From positions 1-35,959 of the forward strand of contig CALWLJ010000029.1 of the NCBI GenBank assembly GCA_944381495.1: a DNA stretch of 35,959 bases, given 5' to 3'. The position numbers and the translations under genes are program-made. Positions 14,943 through 25,075 of the stretch are shown in pieces. The stretch is from an uncultured Mediterraneibacter sp. (lineage in GTDB: Bacteria; Bacillota; Clostridia; Lachnospirales; Lachnospiraceae). Every line of letters begins with the position of its first letter. Within the stretch, counting starts at the first letter, position 1. The notes beneath the pieces are model-generated. The model saw only the letters and a list, made by a program, of their open reading frames with translations. It did not search any database and was not told the origin of the DNA.

Positions 14943-15204
14943 AATAATATGAGGCGGCCATGCACGCGGCCGCCTGCTGTTTTCCTTTATTTTCCTTCCT
15001 TTCTCCATCTAGCAGTTCCCGAAGATCCACCTCAAAATAATCTGCCATCTCAATAAGGACATCCAGGTCCGGCATATTTCTTCCTGTTTCCCATCTGGAA
15101 ACTGTTCTGCGTGACACGTTGAAATAATCCCCCATTTGTTCCTGTGTAAGCTGCTTTTCTTTGCGCAGCATTCTGATAAAGCTTCCTGTCTTCGTCTGAT
15201 CCAT
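14692..15204 (-). CDS. XRE-family regulator, probably C-terminally truncated
   Basis: Residues 1-68 are a clear XRE helix-turn-helix domain (LTQEQMGDYFNVSRRTVSRWETGRNMPDLDVL ending in LRELLDGER), with an excellent AAGGAGGAG ribosome binding site. From about residue 88 the frame runs antisense through the 3' half of the ybaK-like gene, and its composition (Arg/Ser/His-rich, no domain) is that of a shadow frame. The ancestral C-terminal domain is missing. Either a ~170-aa chimeric protein or a decaying gene is present; only 14943-15204 should be treated as genuine regulator sequence. It may still bind DNA. Confidence 0.5.
   Translation of the reverse strand: MDQTKTGSFIRMLRKEKQLTQEQMGDYFNVSRRTVSRWETGRNMPDLDVLIEMADYFEVDLRELLDGERKENKGKQQAAACMAASYYFICRHRSILLLRSTAPVHRRSALLRNWNFPLREIQYRIFSEIYPDIPERDPDCRMDTHRRPRVRSSAPHHRMPAFLLSIRRNA
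14952..14985 (+). terminator. Terminator of the ybaK-like gene
   Basis: AGGCGGCC (14952-14959) and GGCCGCCT (14968-14975) form an 8-bp GC-rich stem, followed by GCTGTTTTCC. It lies inside the antisense truncated XRE frame. Confidence 0.75.
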
Positions 15205-15368
15205 ACCTCTCTCCTCCTTGTAACCAGAATACTACAACTTATCCAGGATTTACAGGTCAGTAAGGGCGCAAAAGTGTTATTCCAGCATATGGGACAATAT
15301 ATGTCTCGTACAAGAAGCTGATCTTGTTACCGTTCATACTATTGTTCTCACCTTCTCTTTTCCAGTTG

Positions 15369-15397
15369 TTCCAAGCCTTCGATATCCATGATATAAT
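15369..15397 (+). promoter_or_regulatory. Extended -10 promoter of glpK
   Basis: TGATATAAT with a perfect TATAAT at 15392-15397 and TG extension. The -35 (TTCCAA, 17-bp spacing) is poor, as is usual for extended -10 promoters. Confidence 0.55.
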
Positions 15398-15412
15398 AAA
15401 AGCAATATTTGA

Positions 15413-16957
<1,545 letters not shown>

Positions 16958-16964
16958 TCCGTAT

Positions 16965-17030
16965 AAAAAACTTCCGGAACAGAAACCGGGATCTTTCATG
17001 AGATACCTGGTTCTGTTCCGGAAGTTTTTT
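16965..17030. terminator. Long terminator hairpin after glpK
   Basis: About 22-bp arms (16965-16987 and 17009-17030) with a single bulged A. An A-run before and a T-run after make it active in both directions, serving glpK and the convergent suf genes. Confidence 0.85.
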
Positions 17031-17098
17031 ATTGTCCAACATGGGCTATCACGCCATAACTTGCAGGCAATTTCTTAATAATGAAGTACTACTCCATA

Positions 17099-18052
17099 TT
17101 ATTTCAAAAAGCTTTCAATGATCACAGACTCAGCTTCTTCTTCTGTCATGCCAAAAGTTCTCAGTTTCACCAGCTGCTCATCGTTGATGCGGCCGATCGC
17201 TGCCTCGTGGATGATCTGTGCGTCCACATGTCTTGCATCGATCTCCGGAATGGAGCTGATCTCTGCATGGTCCATGATAATGGAGTCACACTGGATGTGG
17301 GCATGGCAGCTGTTGTTGCCGATTGCTCTCGGATGGAACACCTGCTTTGACGTGCCCTTACCTACAGAACGGGAAACGATCCGTGCAGAGCTGTTCTCAC
17401 CGTTCAGCTCTACATCCATATTGGAGACAGCAGTCTGTCCCTCATCTGTCATCAGCTTCTCTGTAACGAAAAGCTTCGCATTCTCTCCCAGCTCAATATA
17501 GTTCTCTCTCTCTGTGGAATCCACACCCCGGATCTGAGTCGTTTCCAGGGTGAAGACAGAATTCTCACCCACGTAAATCTTTGTCACAGGATTCAAAACC
17601 TTTTTCCCGCTTCCGTCTCCTTCTGCGTAATGGTTTTCCACATATTTTACATTGGCATTCTTCCCAACGTGGAAGGCATGAATACCGTCGTGGCGTGTCT
17701 CGCTGCACCCTTCACCGTGAATGCCGCAGCCCGCGATAATCGTCACATCCGCTCCATCCTCAATATAGAAATCATTATAGACTACATCTATACCCTCCTG
17801 GGACATGACAACCGGAATGTGGACCATCTCGCCTTTTGCTTCTCCACTGATATGAATATCAATCCCCGGCTTATCCTCTTTTGGAATAATATTGATATGG
17901 CGGCTGTCGCCATGACACACTGCCATACCGTTCAGTCTGAGATTATAGGCGCCTTCCTGTTTGAATCCATAGGTATCTATCATCTTCAATACATCTTCTG
18001 TAACTTTATCAAGCTTGATCTTCTGCTCTTCCAAAGACATCTTAGGCTCCAT
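17099..18052 (-). CDS. sufB: SufB/SufD-family Fe-S scaffold protein (SmsB-like)
   Basis: 317 aa, shorter than classical SufB (~470 aa). The C-terminal core keeps scaffold hallmarks: HAHIQCDSIIM carries the Cys equivalent to the essential E. coli SufB cysteine (C405 in its QCDS motif), and IIHEAAIGRINDEQL keeps the His-Glu pair of the SufB/SufD interface. The N-terminal SufB extension is absent. The start at 18052 follows AGGGAGGTGA and overlaps the sufC stop. With only sufC beside it and no sufD, sufS or sufU, the pair resembles the minimal SmsCB arrangement described for anaerobes and archaea. It probably forms a B2C2 complex that assembles Fe-S clusters in the cytoplasm. Confidence 0.9.
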   Translation of the reverse strand: MEPKMSLEEQKIKLDKVTEDVLKMIDTYGFKQEGAYNLRLNGMAVCHGDSRHINIIPKEDKPGIDIHISGEAKGEMVHIPVVMSQEGIDVVYNDFYIEDGADVTIIAGCGIHGEGCSETRHDGIHAFHVGKNANVKYVENHYAEGDGSGKKVLNPVTKIYVGENSVFTLETTQIRGVDSTERENYIELGENAKLFVTEKLMTDEGQTAVSNMDVELNGENSSARIVSRSVGKGTSKQVFHPRAIGNNSCHAHIQCDSIIMDHAEISSIPEIDARHVDAQIIHEAAIGRINDEQLVKLRTFGMTEEEAESVIIESFLK

Positions 18053-18788
18053 AGAGCTCACCTCCCTTTTGTCTCCTGCACTCGCAGGAATCCAGTTCCT
18101 GTCCGAAAAGCTTCGGCATGATCTCTTCTGCGGCACCGATAGACTCAACCTTTCCATCCGTAATCACCATGATCCGGTCCGCCATACGGATGATCCGTTC
18201 CTGATGGGAGATCAGAATCAGACTCTCCTTCTTCTCCTTGTGAATCTGCTCAAACCGTTTGATCAACATGGAAAAGCTCCAAAGGTCAATTCCAGCCTCC
18301 GGCTCGTCAAATACACACAGATCGTGATGCTTTGCAAGTACTGTAGCAATCTCGATTCTCTTCATCTCTCCGCCGGACAAAGTTGCATCCACTTCACGGT
18401 CAATATACTCCATAGCGCAGAGGCCCACACTGCTCAGCAGCCCGCAGCAGGTCTTCTCATCCATCGGTCCGCCTGCCGCAAGGGAGAGCAGTCTTCTCAC
18501 CGTCATCCCCTTGAACCTGGGCGGCTGCTGAAAAGCGAATCCGATCCCCGCCTTTGCACGTTCATCGATCGAATAATCTGTGATATCCTTTCCGTCAAGA
18601 CAGATCTTTCCTGCAGTCGGCTTATAAATTCCCATGAGCAGCTTGGCCAGCGTGGACTTTCCACCGCCGTTGGGGCCTGTAATGACCAGCATCTCACCAT
18701 CATTTACAGAAAAACTGACATCAGACAGGATCTCTGACTGTTTTCCTTCTTCTAAAACATCATATGATAAATGTTCTACTGTTAACAT
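18042..18788 (-). CDS. sufC: SufC-type ABC ATPase (SmsC-like)
   Basis: 248-aa soluble ATPase that powers Fe-S assembly with the SufB-type scaffold. Walker A is GPNGGGKST (Gly in place of the usual Ala), Q-loop FAFQQPPRFKG, signature LSGGEMKR, and Walker B CVFDEPEAGID. The signature and PEAGID variants are typical of SufC. The start at 18788 is chosen from homology; the ribosome binding site is weak (GGAAG at long spacing), so coupling to the upstream lysR frame, 43 bp away, is possible. sufB overlaps its 3' end by 11 bp. Confidence 0.92.
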   Translation of the reverse strand: MLTVEHLSYDVLEEGKQSEILSDVSFSVNDGEMLVITGPNGGGKSTLAKLLMGIYKPTAGKICLDGKDITDYSIDERAKAGIGFAFQQPPRFKGMTVRRLLSLAAGGPMDEKTCCGLLSSVGLCAMEYIDREVDATLSGGEMKRIEIATVLAKHHDLCVFDEPEAGIDLWSFSMLIKRFEQIHKEKKESLILISHQERIIRMADRIMVITDGKVESIGAAEEIMPKLFGQELDSCECRRQKGGELYGA

Positions 18789-18831
18789 TCTGAAACTTTC
18801 ACTTCCTTCTCTTTTGATGTCCGCAGCCGCT

Positions 18832-19707
18832 TCACCCGGCAAATCTCCGGAACAGCTCCCGATAGCGGTCAGCGTAAATGCTTCCCCGCCGCCAGATAAA
18901 GGCAAACTCATGGGATATCTGAAAATCCTGGAAAGGAATTCTCTTTAATTCTCCCCGTTTCAGCTCTCCCGCCACCGCGGCCTCATATAAAAATGTAATA
19001 CCACATCCCGCTTTTGTCAACTCTTTAATCGCCTGCAGACTGCCCACCTCTGTCACTCTGCCGAAATCTGATATTCCAAGATTTTTTGAGTCCAGATACC
19101 GCTCCAGCACTTCCCGGGTGCCCGATCCCTCCTCCCGGAGAAGCAGTCTCTCTTGAAAAAGATTCTCAATTCGATCTGGTATTTTCTGAAAATCATAATC
19201 CGGACTGCACACAGCAATATAGTTTTCTTCAGAATATTTCTGAAAATCATATTCGCTTTTCTTAAAAAATCCCTCTACAAGAGCAAAATCGATCTCTCCT
19301 TCATCCAGCTTTTTCAGGAGCTCACGGGTATTTCCCACTTCCATATGGATTCTTGCATCCGGATAGCGGAGCAGATATTTCTTCAGAATTCCCGCCATCA
19401 AAGTGTCACCCACCGTTCTTGTGGCGCCAAAGCGTATCTCGCTCTCTGCCTCCGTATGAAGCATCTCACTCTGGATCGACCTCTCATCATGCATCATCGT
19501 CAGCGATGCATTCTTAAGGATCTCTCCGGCGTCAGTCAGACGCAGCTTCTTTCCCTCATATCGGAATAACTTCGTATTATAGTGCTTCTCGAGAAATCGG
19601 ATGTGCTGTGAGACTGCCGGCTGTGTAATATTCAGCTTCTCAGACGCTCTCGTAAAGTTCATGCACTGACACACTGTAAGAAACGTCTCCATTCTGAAGT
19701 CCAGCAT
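18832..19707 (-). CDS. LysR-family transcriptional regulator
   Basis: 291 aa. N-terminal winged helix (METFLTVCQCMNFTRASEKLNITQPAVSQHIRFLE), linker helix, and a periplasmic-binding-like effector domain containing EGFFKKSEYDF and REEGSGTREVLE. The start at 19707 follows AAAGGGGG. It is divergent from the YeiH-type transporter, an arrangement seen with YeiE/CysB-like LysR regulators, and lies 43 bp ahead of sufC on the same strand. It may therefore govern both. Its effector is unknown; a sulfur metabolite is a reasonable guess, not shown by the sequence. Confidence 0.9.
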   Translation of the reverse strand: MLDFRMETFLTVCQCMNFTRASEKLNITQPAVSQHIRFLEKHYNTKLFRYEGKKLRLTDAGEILKNASLTMMHDERSIQSEMLHTEAESEIRFGATRTVGDTLMAGILKKYLLRYPDARIHMEVGNTRELLKKLDEGEIDFALVEGFFKKSEYDFQKYSEENYIAVCSPDYDFQKIPDRIENLFQERLLLREEGSGTREVLERYLDSKNLGISDFGRVTEVGSLQAIKELTKAGCGITFLYEAAVAGELKRGELKRIPFQDFQISHEFAFIWRRGSIYADRYRELFRRFAG

Positions 19708-19840
19708 ATGAATCCCCCTTTCGATGGACAGTTTTACCAGGGCCGACGCCCTCTCCCCGCAAAATGTCTCTGTAAAAAGTAATAATGTGTACCCATACAC
19801 ATAAAAGATATGGTCCAAATATCTTCCTACATACTGATAT

Positions 19841-19877
19841 AAAAAATCCGGGCGGAGTTTATGATCACCCTCCGCCC
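19841..19877 (-). terminator. Terminator-like hairpin upstream of lysR
   Basis: Minus-strand GGGCGGAG (19877-19870) pairs with CTCCGCCC (19857-19850), followed by GGATTTTTT. It is 130 bp ahead of the lysR start, in the same direction, with an extended -10-like TGTTATGAT (around 19905) further upstream. This fits either an attenuator or the end of a very short transcript. Confidence 0.5.
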
Positions 19878-19948
19878 AAATATATACTGAATACTCCCTG
19901 ACCTAATCATAACATATTATTATTGAAAAATAAAGATATATAATTTTA

Positions 19949-19969
19949 TTTTATGATAATTTTATGATA
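19949..19969. repeat. Tandem TTTTATGATA repeat in the lysR/yeiH control region
   Basis: Two identical 10-mers at 19949-19958 and 19960-19969, 11 bp apart, i.e. one helical turn. They lie about 100 bp before the YeiH start in a 359-bp divergent spacer. Could be LysR contact sites or promoter -10-like elements. Confidence 0.35.
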
Positions 19970-20066
19970 GGATAGTCCCGGTTGGAAAAATAAGTAAAAT
20001 AACAGACAGGCACAGCCGGCGCTCATACATTTATCCGGGCCGTGCCAGAAACGGAGGGTTATTCAA

Positions 20067-21074
20067 ATGAACTTTATCAAGAAAAACGGAGCCGGTCTCC
20101 TTCTCTGTCTTGTGATCGCAGTGCCTTCATGGTTCCTGGGACAGGCAGTTCCCGTGGTTGGCGGCCCGGTATTCGCCATCCTGATCGGCATGGTGCTCAC
20201 ACTGATTCTGACGAAAAAGGAACCTTTTCTCCCGGGAGTGAACTTCACTTCCAAGAAAATCCTGCAGGCAGCTGTAGTCTTTCTTGGATTCGGCATGAAT
20301 CTGACGGAGATTCTGGCAAAAGGGAAGCAGTCTCTTCCTATTATTATTTCCACGATCACCACATCTCTCGTCATCGCGTTTATCCTTTATAAAGCACTGA
20401 AGCTTCGGACAAACAACGCTATACTGGTAGGAGTAGGCTCCTCCATTTGCGGAGGAAGCGCCATCGCCGCGACCGCTCCTGTTATCGACGCCAATGACGA
20501 GGAGGTAGCTCAGTCTATCTCTGTCATCTTCCTGTTCAACGTTCTGGCAGCCCTGATCTTCCCCACACTGGGGGCCATGCTTGGGCTGAGCAATGAGGGA
20601 TTCGGACTCTTTGCCGGGACTGCTATCAACGATACCTCTTCAGTGACCGCAGCAGCGGCAGCCTGGGACGGAATTCACGGCAGCAATACACTGGAGTCAG
20701 CCGCTATAGTAAAAATGACAAGAACCCTTGCGATCATACCGATCACACTGGCCCTTGCCATTTACAGAGGAAGGAAATCCAAAAGCGCCGGAGCATCCTC
20801 CTTCAGCCTGAAGAAATCCTTCCCGTATTTTGTTCTGTTCTTCGTACTTGCATCTGTTGTGACCACGGTGTTCCAGCTTCCGGCAGGAGTGACCGCTCCG
20901 CTGAAAGAGCTGAGCAAGTTCCTGATCGTCATGGCCATGGCAGCCATCGGGCTAAACACAAACATCGTCAAGCTGGTCCGCACCGGAGGCAAACCCATCT
21001 TCACCGGATTCTGCTGCTGGGTGGGAATCGCACTGGTAAGCCTTGGAATGCAGCATGTACTCGGAGTGTGGTAA
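20067..21074 (+). CDS. YeiH-family putative sulfate exporter
   Basis: 335-aa membrane protein of the YeiH/UPF0324 family, about ten hydrophobic segments. Family stretches seen are [15 protein letters not shown] near the N-terminus, [19 protein letters not shown] in the centre, and [17 protein letters not shown]. Members are annotated as putative sulfate exporters with little biochemistry. ACGGAGGG precedes the ATG. Divergent LysR regulation is the classic arrangement. Placement beside sufCB suggests a link to sulfur or cysteine handling. Confidence 0.92.
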   Translation: MNFIKKNGAGLLLCLVIAVPSWFLGQAVPVVGGPVFAILIGMVLTLILTKKEPFLPGVNFTSKKILQAAVVFLGFGMNLTEILAKGKQSLPIIISTITTSLVIAFILYKALKLRTNNAILVGVGSSICGGSAIAATAPVIDANDEEVAQSISVIFLFNVLAALIFPTLGAMLGLSNEGFGLFAGTAINDTSSVTAAAAAWDGIHGSNTLESAAIVKMTRTLAIIPITLALAIYRGRKSKSAGASSFSLKKSFPYFVLFFVLASVVTTVFQLPAGVTAPLKELSKFLIVMAMAAIGLNTNIVKLVRTGGKPIFTGFCCWVGIALVSLGMQHVLGVW

Positions 21075-21130
21075 TCCAGAAGTTCACTGCCAAATCCCAA
21101 TTCGGCGGAATAAAGATTTTCACAGAACTT

Positions 21131-21162
21131 ATATCAGGCGGAAATAATCTTTCGCCTGATAT
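21131..21162 (+). terminator. Hairpin downstream of the yeiH-type gene
   Basis: Ten-bp arms ATATCAGGCG (21131-21140) and CGCCTGATAT (21153-21162). Only a weak T-run follows. The stronger hairpin 20 bp further on probably does most of the terminating. Confidence 0.4.
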
Positions 21163-21183
21163 CAACCTTTCAAAAGCTATTTA

Positions 21184-21243
21184 AATATACAGAAAACGGC
21201 GGTAAAAGTATTTGTCACTTCTTACCGCCGTTTTCTGTATATT
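21184..21243. terminator. Strong bidirectional terminator
   Basis: Perfect 22-bp arms (21184-21205 and 21222-21243) around a 16-nt loop, between the convergent YeiH-type gene and the aminotransferase. Confidence 0.8.
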
Positions 21244-21265
21244 CTAATTACTTACTTTATTCTGA

Positions 21266-22552
21266 TTATTTACTCTCAAGAATCTTGTCAATACTTACCA
21301 GCTTCACGCTCAGCACGAAGATATCTGCTGCTACCGCCAGTTCTTCCGGTGTCGGATAGGACGGTGCGATACGGATATTGCTGTCGTGAGGATCTTTTCC
21401 GTAGGGGAAGGTTGCTCCTGCTCCGGTCATGACAAGGCCGGCCTCTTTTGCCTTTGCAACGATTGCTTTTGCACAGCCGTCGAGAGCGTCGAAGGAAATG
21501 AAGTATCCGCCCAGAGGTTTGATCCAGGAACCGATTTCCAGGCCGCCCAGCTCTCTCTCCAGTACTTCAAGGACTGCTTCGAACTTCGGTCTCATGATAT
21601 CAGCATGTTTCTTCATATGCTCCACGATGCCGTGGATGTCTTTGAAATAGCGCACATGACGAAGCTGATTTACTTTATCATGTCCGATTGTCTGTACCTT
21701 CATCATATTGCGGATATCATTCAGGTTTGCTTCAGAAGCAGCCATTGCCGCGATACCGGATCCCGGGAAACTGATCTTGGATGTAGAAGCAAACTTATAA
21801 ACCATATCCGGGTTTCCTGCTTTCTTACACTCCATCAGAAGCTCGATCAGATAGTCCTGCTTATCCTCATACAGGTGATGTACGCAGTATGCGTTATCCC
21901 AGAAAATACGGAAATCTTCAGCTGCCGGCTTCAGGTTTGCGAAGCGGAATACTGTCTCATCGGAATATGTGATTCCCTGAGGATTGGAGTATTTCGGTAC
22001 ACACCAGATACCCTTGATGGCCGGATCTTCGCTGACAAGCTTCTCTACCATGTCCATATCCGGTCCTTCCGGAGTCATTGGAACATTGATCATCTCGATC
22101 CCGAAGAACTCTGTAATTGCAAAATGTCTGTCATATCCCGGCACCGGGCAGAGGAATTTTACCTTATCCAGCTTGCACCAGGGTGTGCTTCCCATAATAC
22201 CGTGTGTCATAGCGCGGGCTACTGTATCGTACATAACATTCAGGCTGGAGTTTCCGAAGATAATCACATTGTCCTTCGGCACTTCCATCATATCTGCCAT
22301 GAGCTGTTTTGCTTCTGCGATTCCGTCCAGTCCGCCGTAATTGCGGCAGTCAACGCCGTCCTCACAGACCAGATCAACACCGCTGTGCAGGACATCCATC
22401 ATCCCCATTGACAGATTCAGCTGCTCGGTAGACGGTTTGCCGCGGGACATATCAAGCTTCAGCCCTTTGGCTTTTACTTCTTCAAACCGGGCCTCAAGCC
22501 CGCTCTTCAGTTCCAGTAACTCTTCTTTACTTAAATCCTTGTATGCAGTCAT
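21266..22552 (-). CDS. PLP-dependent aspartate-type aminotransferase (class I, subgroup Ic)
   Basis: 428-aa fold-type I aminotransferase similar to the Corynebacterium AspT group (Asp_aminotransf domain). Seen: substrate-entry motif LDMSRGKPS, the YGGLDGIAEAKQL region, the cofactor Asp in IFWDNAYCVHHLY, the Schiff-base lysine in FASTSKISFPGSG, and the C-terminal substrate arginine in SNIRIAPSYP. It likely interconverts aspartate and oxaloacetate with glutamate. The start at 22552 follows GGAGGAG; an in-frame start 54 bp upstream lacks one. Monocistronic with a clear promoter. A related alanine or branched-chain role cannot be excluded. Confidence 0.9.
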   Translation of the reverse strand: MTAYKDLSKEELLELKSGLEARFEEVKAKGLKLDMSRGKPSTEQLNLSMGMMDVLHSGVDLVCEDGVDCRNYGGLDGIAEAKQLMADMMEVPKDNVIIFGNSSLNVMYDTVARAMTHGIMGSTPWCKLDKVKFLCPVPGYDRHFAITEFFGIEMINVPMTPEGPDMDMVEKLVSEDPAIKGIWCVPKYSNPQGITYSDETVFRFANLKPAAEDFRIFWDNAYCVHHLYEDKQDYLIELLMECKKAGNPDMVYKFASTSKISFPGSGIAAMAASEANLNDIRNMMKVQTIGHDKVNQLRHVRYFKDIHGIVEHMKKHADIMRPKFEAVLEVLERELGGLEIGSWIKPLGGYFISFDALDGCAKAIVAKAKEAGLVMTGAGATFPYGKDPHDSNIRIAPSYPTPEELAVAADIFVLSVKLVSIDKILESK

Positions 22553-22595
22553 TGCAGGACTCCTCCACTCTTTCTCTATTTTTTCGCTGTCTGTT

Positions 22596-22624
22596 ATTGT
22601 ATACAATTATTGATGGTTCGTCAA
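22596..22624 (-). promoter_or_regulatory. Promoter of the aminotransferase gene
   Basis: Minus strand TTGACG (22624-22619), 17-bp spacer, TACAAT (22601-22596), about 45 bp before the start codon. Confidence 0.7.
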
Positions 22625-22676
22625 TCTTTTCCTGCATTTTTCATATGAAAGAACCATTTTTTCTCTGTTTTCATCA

Positions 22677-23198
22677 TCATTTTTGAAGTTTTCCACTTTC
22701 TTTCATGCATTTTTCAGTCAAATCCATGTTCTCAGATTCTTTTTCACACCGTTCTTCCACCAGGCCGTCCTCTGCTTTCAGATTGTCTCTTACTTTTATA
22801 AGTGCTTCCGTGATCCCGCTGACTTCCCTTTCTGACATCCCGCTGCACATCACATCCTCCAATTTTTGAAATCCCTTCTTCACTTCTTCCGCTTTCTCCA
22901 TTCCCTGATCCGTCAGAGCCACCATATAGGCCCTCCGGTTCCGGACGTCCCGCTCCCGCAGAAGCAGCCCCATTTTTTCCATCTTATCCAGCACCCTCGA
23001 GAGTGTTGTCACATCCAGCATACAGCCGTCAGCGATCTCCTTTTGGGATACCATAGAGTGCCCGGACAGATACATCAGTATCCTTGCCTGCCCCTGTCCC
23101 GGCGTCAGGCCCATATTGAGCAGGAAGCGCTGTACCTTTCTGCGCTTCAACAGCTCAATCTGATATAGAGTCTCTCTGAATTTTTGCCGTTCTGTCAT
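22677..23198 (-). CDS. MarR-family transcriptional regulator
   Basis: 173 aa. Winged helix around residues 25-100 (LTPGQGQARILMYLSGHSMVSQKEIADG, then DVTTLSRVLDKMEKMGLL and the wing RDVRNRRAYMVALTDQG), followed by helices for dimerisation and a charged tail of ~35 residues. The start at 23198 follows CAGGAGAA; a GTG at 23228 overlapping the ABC stop codon is also in frame. Last gene of the ABC exporter operon. MarR regulators in this position usually repress their own operon and release on drug or metabolite binding; two matching boxes overlap the promoter at 26854-26880. Confidence 0.9.
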   Translation of the reverse strand: MTERQKFRETLYQIELLKRRKVQRFLLNMGLTPGQGQARILMYLSGHSMVSQKEIADGCMLDVTTLSRVLDKMEKMGLLLRERDVRNRRAYMVALTDQGMEKAEEVKKGFQKLEDVMCSGMSEREVSGITEALIKVRDNLKAEDGLVEERCEKESENMDLTEKCMKESGKLQK

Positions 23199-23227
23199 CC
23201 TGTTCTCCTGTTCCTTTTCTTCTATCA

Positions 23228-25075
23228 CTAATCCAGCTCATACATTCCGGTATACAGTTGATAATACCGGCCTTTCTGCTCCAGCAGTTCCTCATGGCTG
23301 CCCCGCTCCAGAATATGTCCATGTTCCAGAACCATGATAGCCTGTGAATTGCGCACAGTGGAAAGCCTGTGTGCGATTACAAATACAGTCCTTCCTTCCA
23401 TGATCGCATCCATACCTTTCTCGATCAGCCTCTCTGTCCTCGTATCAATGGAGGATGTCGCCTCATCCAGGATCAGCACCGGCGGATGTGCCACCGCCGC
23501 CCTGGCGATAGCCAGCAGCTGCCTCTGTCCCTGGGACAGGTTGCTGCCGTCACTGTAGAGCATGGTCTGATACCCGTTTGGCAGCCTCCGGATAAATGAA
23601 TCCGCATTTGCCAGTTTTGCCGCTTCCACTACTTCCTCGTCCGTGGCGTCCAGTCTTCCGTACCGGATATTATCCATGATAGTGCCGGTAAACAGATGCG
23701 TGTCCTGAATCACCATGGCAAGGGATCTTCTCAGGTCTGCTTTCCTGATCTCCCGGATATCAATACCATCATAGAGTATCCTGCCCTCCTGGATCTCATA
23801 GAACCGGTTGATCAGATTCGTGATGGTTGTCTTTCCCGCTCCGGTAGATCCTACAAATGCAATCTTCTGCCCCGGTTTTGCATACAGACTGATACCGGAA
23901 AGAACGGTCTTACCGGGAACATATCCGAAGACTACATTTTCAAATCTCACATCGCCCCGAAGAAGAGTAAGCGCTCCGTCCGCGGACTTCCATGCAAATG
24001 TACCCGTATATTCTCTGCTTTCTTCCAGATGTCTGTCCTGATCCAATCGTGCAGGGACAAGGGTCACTGTTCCCTCATCGATCTCCGGCTCCTCGTGCAT
24101 CATCTCGAAGATTCTCTCCGCCCCTGCCAGCGCGGAGAGGATAAAATTCACCTGCTGGGTGAACTGGTTCAGAGGCATGGCGCTCTGCCTCACATAAACA
24201 AGATATGCGGCCAGGCTGCCCAGATCCATGAGCCCGGCCAGTGCGTACAGGCCTCCAACACAGGCCGATACCGCATAGTTTGCATAGGAGAGGCTGACGA
24301 TAGAAGGCACCATCATGCCTGAATACGCCAGAGCGCTGGTGGAAGCCTTTCTCAGCTTTTCATTTTTCTCCCGGAAGACCTTCATATCCTCTTCCTCATG
24401 ATTAAAGATCTTCTCCACCTTCTGCCCTGCTGCCATTTCTTCTACAAATCCATTGATGCCGGCCAGCTCCGCCTGCTGCATATCATAATACTGCCTGCTC
24501 CGTTTTCCGTTCCATTTGATGAACAGAAACATAAGGATCAGAAATACAATAACGATCATCGCCATCCTGACGCTGAGTACCAGAAGCATCACTACAGTTC
24601 CTGTCAAAGTCAGACTGCTCTGGATCACCATAGTAAAACTGTTGTTCAGCGCCTCCTGTACTGTATCTACATCATTAGTAAAACGGCTCATCAACTCGCC
24701 ATGCGTATTGGCGTCAAAATATTTCAGCGGCAGAGTCTGCACGTGGGCAAACAGATCCCGCCTGATATCTCCCACTACCTTCTGGGAAGTCTTCACCATC
24801 AGACGGTTATATCCCAGAGTAGACAGGGCGCCGCACAGATACATGATCCCCATCCCCACAAGTGCTAGAATCAGGCCCTGCACATCGCCGGGAAGGATAT
24901 AATTATTAATGACCGGCTTCAGCAGATATGTTCCCGCAACACTGGCGCCGGTACTGATACACACAAGCACTGCCACTACGAGAAGAAGCCATTTGTGATA
25001 TCCCATGTATTTAAACAGCTCCGCCAGTGCTTTCCTGGTATTTTTCGGTCTTTTATATCCGGTATATCTTGCCAT
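23228..25075 (-). CDS. ABC exporter subunit, consensus ATP site (half-transporter B)
   Basis: 615-aa fused transmembrane and ATPase half-transporter of the multidrug/lipid exporter class (ABCB/BmrCD type). Six hydrophobic helices in the first ~320 residues, then an ATPase with Walker A GSTGAGKTT, Q-loop VIQDTHLF, signature LSQGQRQL, and Walker B ILDEATSSID with the catalytic Glu. The signature has Gln for the second Gly. It starts at the TAATG overlap with its partner gene, so the two are coupled and form a heterodimer in the membrane. Substrate unknown; MarR control suggests toxic compounds. Confidence 0.93.
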   Translation of the reverse strand: MARYTGYKRPKNTRKALAELFKYMGYHKWLLLVVAVLVCISTGASVAGTYLLKPVINNYILPGDVQGLILALVGMGIMYLCGALSTLGYNRLMVKTSQKVVGDIRRDLFAHVQTLPLKYFDANTHGELMSRFTNDVDTVQEALNNSFTMVIQSSLTLTGTVVMLLVLSVRMAMIVIVFLILMFLFIKWNGKRSRQYYDMQQAELAGINGFVEEMAAGQKVEKIFNHEEEDMKVFREKNEKLRKASTSALAYSGMMVPSIVSLSYANYAVSACVGGLYALAGLMDLGSLAAYLVYVRQSAMPLNQFTQQVNFILSALAGAERIFEMMHEEPEIDEGTVTLVPARLDQDRHLEESREYTGTFAWKSADGALTLLRGDVRFENVVFGYVPGKTVLSGISLYAKPGQKIAFVGSTGAGKTTITNLINRFYEIQEGRILYDGIDIREIRKADLRRSLAMVIQDTHLFTGTIMDNIRYGRLDATDEEVVEAAKLANADSFIRRLPNGYQTMLYSDGSNLSQGQRQLLAIARAAVAHPPVLILDEATSSIDTRTERLIEKGMDAIMEGRTVFVIAHRLSTVRNSQAIMVLEHGHILERGSHEELLEQKGRYYQLYTGMYELD

